A DNA stretch of 64,000 bases. Origin: Petrosia ficiformis (Eukaryota > Porifera > Demospongiae > Haplosclerida > Petrosiidae). Location: assembly GCA_947044365.1 (NCBI GenBank), contig OX345636.1:1907501-1971500 (forward strand), written 5' to 3'. Positions 1 to 28,221 of the stretch are shown here, piece by piece. Position 1 is the first letter of the stretch. Every line of letters begins with the position of its first letter. A program made the position numbers and the translations under genes. Under the pieces are notes generated by a model, which saw only the letters and a list, made by a program, of their open reading frames with translations, was not told where the DNA came from and searched no databases.

Positions 1-113
1 AAAATACTCATTTCATTTTACCTGTTTAATGTGTGGTTTTTAATCTTTGTGTAATTATTATATGTATACGGTACATGATTACATATTGATATTGTATTAT
101 ATGTTTTGCATAG

Positions 114-18447
<18,334 letters not shown>

Positions 18448-18689
18448 GTCAGTTACCTTTTTTTGCTAATTATGGCATAAACAATTTTAATTAAGAAAAT
18501 ATTGCCAGTTTGATTAGGCGTGGGTGGTAAATTCTACACTTGCTTGGGAAGAGGGTGAATTGTGGAGCACTTTACAGAGTTGAAATAAGAGAAGAACAAG
18601 TTAATAAAGAGTAAGTTTGTGTGTCTGTACAAGTTAAGTTCGTTCATAAAGATTGGATCAATGATATTCATGATGATCATCAGATTAAG

Positions 18690-19145
18690 TAGTAAGTTCA
18701 GAAGACTACTTCTTACTTCACATTATCAAGATAAATTGCATTTGTGATTGATGAGGCACATACCATGTTCAAATGGTAATTAATTGTTTAATGAGTTACG
18801 ATTTAATAAAATTAATAACTTTCCTATTTATAGTGGAGATACTTTCAGGACAAGCTTTGGTGAAGTACGTAGCATTTTACCTAACAGTTGAAGCAGGAAA
18901 AGATTCATACAGATCGAGTAATTATATGCTGTAGAAAACAGCAAGAGTGTTGTGATGTTCGTGACCGTTTTTATAAATACCTAGAAAGTAATCGTTTGTA
19001 TCTAACTGATGTCCCAGTTGATAGATCTCCATTTAGAATGGTTGATATGTAAACCAGTATAACAGAACCAGTCGTGAAGAAAAATATTGTTGACTCTTTC
19101 ACTTCTACTATTTCAGCATTAAGAGTGGTTATTGCCAAAATTTTA
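18690..19145 (+). pseudogene. RecQ-type DNA helicase remnant
   Basis: An open piece gives FVIDEAHTMFK with the Walker B DEAH at 18750-18761. After a short AT-rich gap with splice-like ends (18776-18833) it continues GDTFRTSFGEVRSILP. After a deletion the second RecA lobe follows: RVIICCRKQQECCDVRDRFY, FRMVDM and KKNIVDSFTSTISALRVVIA. These match the order in RecQ-like helicases found in many copies in sponges and cnidarians. The sequence between the lobes is lost, a TAA follows RMVDM, and upstream motifs are unreadable. It sits between the two death-domain genes. Confidence 0.72.
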
Positions 19146-19324
19146 AACATTCATAACTTTCTATAGTTAATATTTTAAAAAACTTTTGATAAATTATAAG
19201 AAAAATTTTAAACTGTTGTTTATCGATAAATAATTAATACATTTGTAAAACAATCATACAGCCAAGATATACAGTTAGACTTGCATTAATATTTTACATT
19301 AAACATAATACTATGTGAGCAGAA

Positions 19325-20718
19325 ATGACTGAATTGCTGAAACAGAACCCAACAATGGATACAGATTTCCTTTCTCACTTGGAGAAACAGAGTAAGCAAC
19401 TTGAAACAGACAAGAAAGAACTACAGTTTCAGTTAGATGAAGAAAAGAAAGAACTGCAGAGAGTTTCAGGTAATTTGCTGTATTGGAAATGCAACAGATA
19501 TGGCATCATAATGATACTCTTGTTAATTATCAGGCAAGTGTGACATATTAAATGAACAGAAAGTAACACTTGAGACTGAATTAATCAAACATCAAAAGAT
19601 TTCAGGTATTTTATTTGTGTATTGTTTGTTAATAGATGACTTTGAAGCTAGCCATACCAACATGGATGAGTAGATATTCATCTTATATGTAATATAGTGA
19701 AGAGTGAGATGATAGAAGAACAGAATCAAAAGCTTGAGGATGAGAAGAAAGCTTTACAATCTCAGTTAGAAAAGCAGATACAGAAACTTCAAGAACTTTC
19801 AGGTAATGTAATATGTACAGTAATGAGAGCGTAATTTTTGGAATGTCCTACTTTGTGCTACCATGGTAACCATTTGATGTATTTATGTCTGCATTTTGAC
19901 TGTCAGGGGTGAATCCAGAATATTTTATATAATCACATATACATACAGTGTTTGAAAATTTAGTCATTTATATTTACTTTCTAACTACATATACCTATGA
20001 TTATATATCCTTTCAAATAATTGTATGGTTATAACATCATAAAATATATTTAATGGTGTGCCTTCTAGTAGCTATGAAAGTCAATGAAATGTAGGAAAAT
20101 GGGCGGATCCAAATATAATTATTCCAAGACCCACTGGATACCCCACTGAAGCTGTATGCAATACCTAGTAATAGAAGTATGATACCTATTGTATGGTAAT
20201 TATTGTATTGAAATTCTTTTTGTGCTGAGTACCACTTGTCTGTCTTCTGTCTGAGAAAATAAAATCCCTTTTTCAAATAAAATTATCTTGTAATATTTTT
20301 AAATTATTGGGAAACAGCAAACACTTTATGATAACTATTACTGCACATTAATATAATCTATATAGATAAGTGTATTAGTGCTGAAGGAGAAACAAGAAAA
20401 GTCATCAATCAACTAGAGGAAGGGAAACAACAACTTGACATTAAGAAAAATGAGTTACTCGCTACATTAGAGGAAAAACAAAAGGAAATCCAACGACTCA
20501 CAGGTACATCAAAATAATATACTGCTTATACTCATACATGATTATAAACCTAATATATAAAATACACATCACTATTGAAATTAAAATCTCTTAAATTTCA
20601 TTTTTTCCTAATTATAACTTAGACCAAAATAGTGGATTGGCTCAACAATTGGAGGAGGAGAAGGTAAAGCTACTCTCTCAGTTGGAGGAACTGGCAAAGA
20701 AATCAAAACAATTGTCAG
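19325..20718 (+). CDS. Coiled-coil exons of the caspase-like gene
   Basis: Exons 19325-19469, 19534-19605, 19698-19802, 20366-20503 and 20623-20718. The sequence is Lys/Glu/Gln/Leu-rich with heptad-like spacing, such as LETDKKELQFQLDEEKKELQ and QLEEEKVKLLSQLEEL. Each exon repeats the phrase (E/D)-E-K-K-x-L-x-x-Q-L-(E/D), suggesting amplification of one ancestral exon. The region should form an elongated oligomerisation stalk. Confidence 0.75.
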
Positions 20719-23700
20719 GTAATTATTAAATTGCATTTGATTGGAGGAATGTAATAAGTTATTGAATTAAATTTCAGTTGACAGTCTTTGTGAGGTACTA
20801 GAAGCTACTGCAGAAGTTCAAAGACAATGGGAAGAACTCGGAATAGCACTTGGCTTAGATCGTATTAAACTAACTGAAATATCTCAGACACACCTCTCAA
20901 TACTTCAACGCCATTATCATTTGATGAGATTTTGGATTACAGATGTTGGAGCATCTTGGGGGGCACTTGTACGTGCTTTAAAAAGTGAAGTACTTAATGA
21001 GGAAGAATTAGCAAAGAAAATTGAAAATGGTATGTTGTATTAACTGTATTTTAGTCAGCTGAACAGAAATCAGTATTACCATATTCAAAAAATATTATTG
21101 TTACTTTGCTACATAGATCATGAAGGACAACTCTCCAGTGTCCATGTAAAGGTGTTAGTAACTCAAAATGATAAAAGGTTAACAGGTCAGTTTGTATGAA
21201 AACATGATTGTTAAGTCATTATGCACTGCAATTAACCATATAGAAACTAATCTGGAAGATTTGAAAGCAATATCTTTAGTGGAATGGAAAGCTGTGGGTC
21301 TAATGCTTGGAATACACGATGGAATACTGGAAGGCATTCAACATAGTCACTCCTCATCACAGGAATGCCAACATGCTATGCTAAAGTGCTGGGTTAATAC
21401 TGGTCAGGCATACTAGTCAACACTTGTAGAAGCTCTAAGAAGTCCACTTCTAGGAGAGGAGGATATTGCGAATGAAATCACTAAAAAATACCTCCGTATG
21501 TGCAGATAAATTACATGATAGACTTATGTAATGATATTTTGTAAATAGAATGTCTACACAATTACATAATATTTCAAATGTTACTAATATCTAGCAATAG
21601 TTATAATTTTAATGATCTGCAAGGCTATCACTATGATTGCTTTCCACTGTGTTGATGTATAGATAAAGGAGTTTTGCTTTAATCATTTGACACTCGAGCT
21701 ATAGTACAGCCTACAGAAAATGCAGCTTTAAGGAACTGAACAAACAGCAAATAATAGCTTCTCTAGCTAAAAATAGGCTGTAAAGATTACACAAGACCTT
21801 AAATAGTGAACAGTCTTTAATGATTAATTATGACACAATAAAGCAATCATAGAAATACATTTTCTCTATTTTATCTTGTTATAATTAAATGTAACAATTT
21901 CTTTTAGAAGTGAAAATTGATGAACAGTTTGATCGATCAAAACCAGAGCAAGGTTAGTGTAATTTTATATATGCGTTGTAATGTTTACAATTTTTCTTTG
22001 ATTCCATAATAGTTATGTTAAAGAACAAGTTCATTTGTTTCAGTAAAATTAAATACATAATTACATTGCTTCAATATACAGGTGCTTTTAATGTCAGTAC
22101 TGAGAAACTGGAGAAAATGAAGATAAAGATTAAACAACGATGTTCTGATAAACCAAATGCTCAGGGAATTGCTTTTCTCATTGGGTTCCCAGATGGGACT
22201 GGGGTTCACAATTTATCCTCAACATTTGAAAATGATTTGAGTTTTGCTGTCTGGAGCAAAAGAGAAATAACATGTTCTAAAATAGCTTGTTTGGTGAAAG
22301 CAGCTGTTAAAGTGCAATACCCTCCCACATATAAATATATAGTGTTTTACTATTCTGGACATGTATGTGTCAATAAATCTAAGCGTTTATTTTTAGTACC
22401 AGAAGCAAGTAATGAAACAGAGATAATAGATATCGAAGGGAATATTCTTTCTCCATTCAATGAAAAAAAAAATCGCCCATCTTGCTTATTTTTTTTTGAT
22501 ACTTGTTTGAGTAAGAGTCCAGCAAACCTTTCTACCAAAATTGAGTCCAATGACAATTGTGATTCATTGACACCTGTTGGTCTCCAAGAGAACATTTTAA
22601 ATTTAAATGCACCAGTTCGGTCTCTGGTTGCATGCTTTGTAACCATTGTTGTACAAGGAGAAGCCATTACAAGAATTTGGAGTAAAACGCTGTGTAAAAA
22701 TCTGAAGGAGAAGGATCATTCAATAAGTCACATTGTTGAGTTGACTTACGACACTGTTAAAGATGTTCACACTGCACTTCATTATGAATCCTTAGTTGGT
22801 TCAATCTATTTGAATGGTATGAATATGTAGTACATCATTATAAACTCTTTAAATTATATGCAAATTGTTTTTTTCAATCGTAGGAATCCCAAGATTGCCA
22901 TCAGAGCCTGTTACATCTGATAGTGTTGTACGACGCCACAAGGATGACCTGTGCTGTGTATTAAATAATAAAGAAAATGAGGCGAATCTATTCTCTCTAG
23001 CAGGTGGGCTTTTAGCTAGAGGAATCGTTGATACTACCACCAAAGATGATGTCTGTCACAAGAACAAAGAAGCCGATACTCTTCTTATTCATGTAGAAAA
23101 GGCTGTTCATGATAATCCTGATATGCTAGATGTGGTACTAGAGGTAATGGAAAAAGAGCGTTGTCTTGATACTATTGTGAGGAGGATGAAGGATGAAACT
23201 GACACTGCTGGTATGTTATAAGTAGAATAATGTATGTAATTGTAAATAATATTATGCACATAGAAGATTAGTAGTAAATACTAAAAGAATTGTAGGTTTT
23301 AACTTTGTCACAATAGATAGCAAAACTGTTTGTAGTGATAACACCGTTATGTGATGATTGTTCCACATGAAAGTGCTAAGTGAAAAAGCAACTATGTTTT
23401 GTGACAAAACTAGCACTGAATGTGCAGAACACTGTTTGTTTATGGTGAAAGCTTAAGGACTTTATACACCCCTTCCAAACCTCATTTTTCCTATGGCAAG
23501 ACCATGAGTAATAATTACACACCACTAAAAGCTTCCTTAATTATACATGCACATATATCATGCAATGTTTTATGTAACCATGTTAATCATTGTCTAACCC
23601 TCACCTAAAAAGCTTAATGTGGGACTGAGGGGTACTCTGATTCATTTTGTATGACTGTCTGTTTGTGTATTACAATATTTTCTGCCAACTTAACAACCTT

Positions 23701-25412
23701 GGGAGTTTGAAGAGATCTCTTTTCTCAATGTTATCAATATAAATTTAAAGGTTTTAGGAAAAGCATTAATGTTTTTTTTTTATTGTCGTACAATTTGAAG
23801 TCTGCTAATAGCCAGTAATTACCATGAATATTTGACAAACAGACAGACCAACAAAAAGATTATGGTAACCTTCAGTTCTGTGCACCTATACAAGGAAGGG
23901 TTGATCATGTCGTGCAGCACAGAACCCTCGCCACAGCAAGGATTGAGTACAGTATGATGTTCAGTCTACTAGATCCATGACGTCCTTCAAACTGTTAATG
24001 ATTGTAAATATTAATAAAACCACTTCATATGTATTGTTTTTATATCATAAAGGTAAAAGGATCCGTATGAAACGGCCAGACACATATGATATTTACAAGT
24101 TACTGAAAACAAAATCAGCTGACTGGGAAGATTTTGCAAGAGAGTTAAGGGTTAAAGAAAATGACCGCAAGCAATTTCGAAAATTAATTAATGCATCGTC
24201 TCCAGAGGATCTTTTGGAGAAAGTCCTGGCTAAGTGGATAGAGTCAGAGACATGTGAAGTAACATGGAACCGTATTCTATGTGCATTGAAAGATTTGGAA
24301 TATATTGACATCTTCAAAATAGTTCAAATGCACTTACGCAAAGAGGATGTTATCAGGAAATACTGCCAAACCGCAGATTTCCGATTCACTGGTGAGAGAC
24401 TATTGAAAGTATTGTTTATTTCTTATTCTGTATAGCTGCATGTAAATGCTTGAACTTGTTATAATTTATCTAAAAACCTATGCCACATTAAATTATATTT
24501 TGAGGAAGAACTGGCTAAATGAATTAAGCAGTGCAATCTAACCTGAATTAAATTAATGATTAATTAATAATTATAATTGAACTGTGTGTTATTGTAGGCA
24601 GTTTTACACATTATACGTGTAGTTTATAGGGCTGGAAAAGTTTCAAGTGATCTATAGGGTTTTATACAGCAGAGGATGGGGAATGTTGCTCACCCCCTTA
24701 CAGATTTCAGCCCAAATTTATTTGTACAGGAAAAATACAGGTCACCAGAAGTACACACAGATAGCATAAATTATTTATTTTTCTCCCTCTAACAGCAAAT
24801 CCTATATCACATCCTGACCTATATTGAGTTTACATTCATTGCCATATAGATTATAATCTCTCAGTAGCTATGCCAAAACAAAATAATATTATTGTGAAAA
24901 AAAGTATGACTTTGTCCTAAAATTGTTTTCTGATGACTAGTATCAACCATGGCTGATGGTACTGGTATCTCTACTGTCTGTGAACTCAAAAACTGGGGCC
25001 TGATAATTAATTGCAACTTTTTTTCACAATAATATCATTGTACTGTTTCTTTGCTATAATTATACAAATGTTATTAGCAGTTTTACATTCTTTCTAAGTC
25101 TTCCTGCTGGTCAATAGCTCAACCACAGTGTTCTTTTATATGCCATGCCCATTAATTGCCGAGCCCCCGGGAATAATACAATTTCTTTAACTATGTATAC
25201 AGCATATACTTGATCACTTAAGTGACACAAACATATATACATTAAACCCCATAGAAAGGATGGCCCTATAGGCAATAAAAAACTTCACAGTTTATAAATT
25301 CTTAAAAATAATGATTTCAATTTATATTATTGGTGTTTCATTTTGTTTTCCAGTTATTGAGGAATTTAAAATTCATGACAAGAAAGCAAGATATGAACAA
25401 TGTTGCTGTTAA
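19325..25412 (+). CDS. Multi-death-fold caspase-like protein (coiled coil-DD-DD-caspase-CARD-DD), with an in-frame TAG
   Basis: Thirteen exons, all internal junctions phase 1: 19325-19469, 19534-19605, 19698-19802, 20366-20503, 20623-20718, 20778-21029, 21117-21185, 21244-21495, 21908-21952, 22082-22816, 22884-23210, 24053-24391 and 25354-25412. The ATG at 19325 is the first in frame; an upstream exon cannot be excluded because an AG precedes it. Domain order is coiled coil, two death domains, a caspase-like domain, a CARD-like domain, a third death domain, and a C-terminus ending YEQCCC. The role, a cytoplasmic cell-death or immune protease, is inferred from the domains. A TAG at 21414-21416 interrupts the second death domain, so full-length product needs skipping of that symmetric exon, editing, or readthrough. 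A 5'-truncated paralogue starts at 59897. Confidence 0.7.
20778..21029 (+). CDS. Death-domain exon DD1
   Basis: A 252-bp symmetric exon. The reading LCEVLEATAEVQRQWEELGI, LGLDRIKLTEISQTHLSILQ, HYHLMRFWITDVGASWGALV and RALKSEVLNEEELAKKIE follows the six-helix death-domain pattern, with the characteristic W-x-x-L-G helix and a final W-x-x-L-x-x-A-L helix. Death domains assemble signalling platforms by homotypic contacts. The copy at 61940-62191 is nearly identical and open. Confidence 0.8.
21244..21495 (+). CDS. Death-domain exon DD2, interrupted by TAG
   Basis: A 252-bp symmetric exon after a 58-base intron (21186-21243). It reads ETNLEDLKAISLVEWKAVGL, LGIHDGILEGIQHSH and ECQHAMLKCWVNTGQAY, then TAG at 21414-21416, then STLVEALRSPLLGEED. 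The paralogous exon (62427-62678) has TGG (Trp) here, the expected residue in the last death-domain helix. Skipping the exon keeps the frame. Termination would give a coiled coil-DD product lacking the protease. Confidence 0.75.
22082..22816 (+). CDS. Caspase-like (peptidase C14 fold) exon
   Basis: A 735-bp exon. After NAQGIAFLIGFPDGTG (the first beta strand, where C14 proteins read ALIIGN-like) and LACLVKAAVK-like helices comes YKYIVFYYSGHVCV, with the catalytic His in a GHV context where most caspases and metacaspases have GHG. SCLFFFDTCLSKS then carries the catalytic Cys in D-T-C. Both dyad residues are present, so activity is plausible. After the large-subunit part, LNLNAPVRSLVACFVTI and AITRIWSKTLCKNLKE resemble the small-subunit region. 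Substrate specificity cannot be read from the sequence. Confidence 0.8.
22884..23210 (+). CDS. CARD-like death-fold exon
   Basis: A 327-bp exon, phase 1 to 1. The reading VVRRHKDDLCCVLNNKENEA, LAGGLLARGIVDTTTKDDV, EADTLLIHVEKAVHDNPDML and VVLEVMEKERCLDTIVRRM follows the CARD pattern: an R-x-x-L first helix, an L-L-x-x-G-(I/V) turn, an A-x-x-L-L helix, then a final L-x-x-I-V helix. A CARD placed after the protease domain is unusual, since caspases normally carry it at the N-terminus. A DED or another death-fold subtype is possible. Confidence 0.65.
24053..24391 (+). CDS. C-terminal death-domain exon DD3
   Basis: A 339-bp exon, phase 1 to 1. It reads DTYDIYKLLKTKSADWEDFA, RELRVKENDRKQFRKLI, SPEDLLEKVLAKWIESETC and VTWNRILCALKDLEYIDIF: the W-x-x-x-A, L-L-x-x-L-x-x-W and T-W-x-x-I-L-x-A-L helices of a death domain. 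It is more basic than DD1 and DD2. The flanking introns are long (842 and 962 bp), unlike the earlier ones. Confidence 0.75.
24925..25285. repeat. Interspersed repeat shared with 60950-61455
   Basis: Segments such as GATGGTACTGGTATCTCTAC, AACTGGGGCCTGA, TTATTAGCAGTTTTACAT and CATGCCCATTAATTG recur in the same order at 60950-61455. Here the repeat lies in the last intron of the caspase-like gene; in the paralogue it lies in the intron between coiled-coil exons. It therefore inserted, or was copied, separately. No clear termini or coding capacity. Confidence 0.6.
25354..25412 (+). CDS. Terminal exon with a Cys-Cys-Cys C-terminus
   Basis: After TTTTCCAG the exon reads VIEEFKIHDKKARYEQCCC and stops at TAA 25410-25412. 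It enters in phase 1, as required by the exon ending at 24391. Three terminal Cys residues could be lipidated (prenylated CC-type or palmitoylated), which would tether the protein to membranes; this is inference. Confidence 0.6.
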
Positions 25413-25535
25413 AATTATGTATTACCTTTAATTATGTATTAACCCTTGCTATAATTATAGGTAGAAACATTTTCTTTTTTTGCCTTTAATATGTTAGTAA
25501 TAATAAATTGTGCTGCTGTTAATCTTTTGAAATGA

Positions 25536-25541
25536 AATAAA
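25536..25541 (+). promoter_or_regulatory. Candidate polyadenylation signal of the caspase-like gene
   Basis: AATAAA about 125 bases after the TAA stop, followed by ACATTTTATAACTG. An earlier AATAAA lies at 25502-25507. Confidence 0.45.
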
Positions 25542-26934
25542 AAACATTTTATAACTGATAATAATTATAGCTATACATAATAATAACTAGCATCTTTTTT
25601 TAATATATGCCAAAAGATTATAATTACGTATCGTTGCTCGTTTGTATAGTTATATATTATAATAATGCGAACATTTACTTCAGATGGTCTAGTTTATGTG
25701 TATAAAACATATATATAAAGTGATAAAATGGTACTGGCATGTTAGTTTTTATAATAATATTATAATTATGAACTAACATGTCAGTACTTATTACTTTACA
25801 ACTGAAAGATTTTAGTATGATTTATACTAGTCTCTTCCTTGCATTGTGTATACAATAAGTCTTACATTTTAGTTTCTGTTTTATCTCAAAGAAGAAAGAA
25901 AGGTCCTCAATTAGTATTGTGAAATGTTCTACAGGTAGACAGGTCCTGACGTTTCAGTCACGTGCACAGCACATGACTTGCAAATTTAAAAAAAGATCAT
26001 AAATTGGAGACTTCCCAGATCTGGTCTGTAGGCAAGAGAGTGCATCGGCTCTTTTGAAAAGCCAGCTGCTGCTTCTTTCTGCCTCATCTTCAAAAATTCT
26101 TAGTAAAATCATGTATCATTTGTTCATTAGCGTTAGTTTTTAATACAAATGTAGAATAAATAATAATAACAATATTCACAGTTTACATGTGGTCTAATTT
26201 TCATACCAACACCTGTGGCCAACCAGACTCCCTCCCCACCGTCCTATCTCAAAAAGGGGAGGCGTCTGGCTCACAAGACTAATGGTAGATGTGTGTGTAA
26301 ATGTCTTTTTCAAAAAAATAAATTGTTTATATGAGTCTTCTAGTTCTTGTGATTTAACATGTATTTCTAATAACTTCTAAAATTCTTGTAACTCTAAAAT
26401 AAAACATCACATGAAATTATTATAAATTTATTATATATTATCTTTACGTTTGTTCAACCTGTCTACTGTATATTTCAGTGATGATTCTCTAGATTGTAAT
26501 AAAATTCCTTATCCCTCATATCAATACTCCATTTCTCGGCTTCTTTTTCACTTATTATCACCTCTTCTGTTTTATATATGGCAGTTCTGTTCACTATTCC
26601 AAATATATTTCAATATCCACTCGTCATTACTATATACTCTGTATATTGTAATAATAACAATAAAAGTAATAATAATAATAATAGTACTAAGAATAATGAT
26701 GATAATTATATAGAAAACAAAGTATCCCTATGATTGGTTTGTGGTGTCCAACTTTCAGTAATCAATTTAGGAATATACTTCAGATGGAACAGCTATTAAT
26801 TCCAGCTCTATACAAGCTATAGCAGTGGAGTAGGAACAGGTGGGACAGGGGAGGCATTTGCCCCCACCCCAACAATGAAGTACACATACATACATACACA
26901 GTTACATACACAACCACATACATACATACATACA
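25542..26934. other. Intergenic, no gene recognised
   Basis: AT-rich. A near-palindromic segment GTTAGTTTTTATAATAATA / ATTATGAACTAACATG lies near 25741-25780. The GGGGAGGCATTTGCCCCCACCCC tract near 26850 resembles transposon-tail sequence. A run of CATA/ACATAC repeats spans about 26880-26935. Short open stretches here lack coding character. Confidence 0.4.
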
Positions 26935-27323
26935 TTTGTAGAAAATTGTACACCATAAAGACTGATGTGTATTTTGATCAGATTTGATATATCAGTTTCG
27001 ATTATAAACATAATTAATTTTTATGAAGCCATGAACATGTTGCAAAACAACATGTCATACATACTGCTTGACAGTAAGTGTCACTGTCAAAGCACCTAAG
27101 TAACTCAATATACTGTAAAACAAGACATCTGCTTGACAGTAACAGTGTCACTGTCAAAGTAGATAGCTAAAGTAAAATTCTGTCACATGATATATTATAA
27201 CACACTATAGGGAGCTTACATTATTCATACAGTTATACTTATAGACATACGATATTGTATATAACAAACCAACCAAATTGAGTGAAATAACAAGCAATGT
27301 TTTAGTGTTGCAACTGTGCTAAC
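26935..27323. repeat. Direct repeat of about 390 bp, copy 1 (copy 2 at 29609-30006)
   Basis: It begins TTTGTAGAAAATTGTACAC and contains two copies of TGCTTGACAGTAA...GTGTCACTGTCAAAG, each a small hairpin. It ends GTTGCAACTGTGCTAAC. The copy 2674 bp to the right differs at only a few positions. Both are preceded by CATA/ACATAC repeats. No open frame. Confidence 0.85.
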
Positions 27324-27562
27324 AATGAACCTGGCAGGGCCAATGCGACCCAATAATTACTGCAAGAATAATATACTATCACAATTATCACAATGATGTG
27401 TAAACTACAATGAATTCAATTAATGCTTTGATCAATACTCAAACTGAATGTATTAAAAAATACAGAGCCATCTCAAGGTAATTTATTTCACCTTATTATG
27501 TACACTGTGTATTTACACCAGTATCCAGTACATGTACTGTATGTATACATGTATATATGTAT

Positions 27563-27900
27563 TAGGGATGGGAAGAAGGTTGCAAAACAACATTCAAAGC
27601 TTTGTCAGCATAAAGGAACAAATATTTGAATATTTACACATGTTTTTATCAGTGTTGCTCTTATCGTGATTGGTTATAGAATGCCTGCATTATTACTTTA
27701 TAACAGGTACTAGTTTTGTTCCTGTCAAAGTTTCTACTTGTATTTAGCATCGTTGAGAAATAAGACAAAAGGACAACATAATATATAGCTTCAACCTTTC
27801 TGGAAGTGTATTCAAAGCAAAGCTTCGAAAGGAGAAATTTGGCTTTGAATACACAGCAAATAAACAAAAGTTCAAACATTCGAAGCCATTTCCCACCCTA
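27563..27900. mobile_element. Probable hAT-like MITE
   Basis: The ends are TAGGGATGGGAA (27563) and TTCCCACCCTA (ending 27900), imperfect inverted repeats of the TAGGG-TGGGAA type common in hAT MITEs. Inside, ATTCAAAGC and GCTTTGAAT also face each other. No matching target duplication was found, so the ends may be eroded. Confidence 0.5.
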
Positions 27901-28083
27901 CTATACAGTTATGTATGCATGTATGTATATGTATGTATGTATGTATGTATACATCTTGTATGTAATTTATGTACGTAATATGTGTATATGCATGTGCTGT
28001 GTACGTGCCTATGTAGATGTACGTACTACATGTACTTATGCACATATGCATATACACATATATACATAAGCAATATGTAATAG

Positions 28084-28217
28084 ATAGAACATGACCGCGA
28101 GGGGTGTATCAGATATACACGAGAATCATATTCATAATCCCGAGGGCGGAGCCCGAGGGATTATGAATATCGTTCGAGTTTATATCTGATACAACTCAAG
28201 GTAAAGTCATGTTCTAT
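28084..28217. mobile_element. Foldback element with nested inverted repeats
   Basis: Outer arms ATAGAACATGAC (28084-28095) and its exact complement (28206-28217). Inside, TGTATCAGATATA faces TATATCTGATACA. At the centre TCATAATCCCGAGGGC faces GCCCGAGGGATTATGA. It abuts the Crypton-like element. The TATCAGAT...GAGGGC design recurs in the hairpin at 31296-31370. Confidence 0.8.
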
Positions 28218-28221
28218 ATGG

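Noticed and set aside
19325..19543. Single fused gene from 114 to 25412
   Set aside because: Joining the donor at 18416 to the acceptor before 19325 creates TAA, a helicase remnant lies between, and a stop follows the death-domain exon. Two genes fit better, though an unseen linking exon is possible.
22350..22667. Minus-strand open frames opposite the caspase-like exon (also 63621-63923)
   Set aside because: Shadows of the plus-strand exon; the plus-strand reading has matching splice sites, phase and catalytic motifs.
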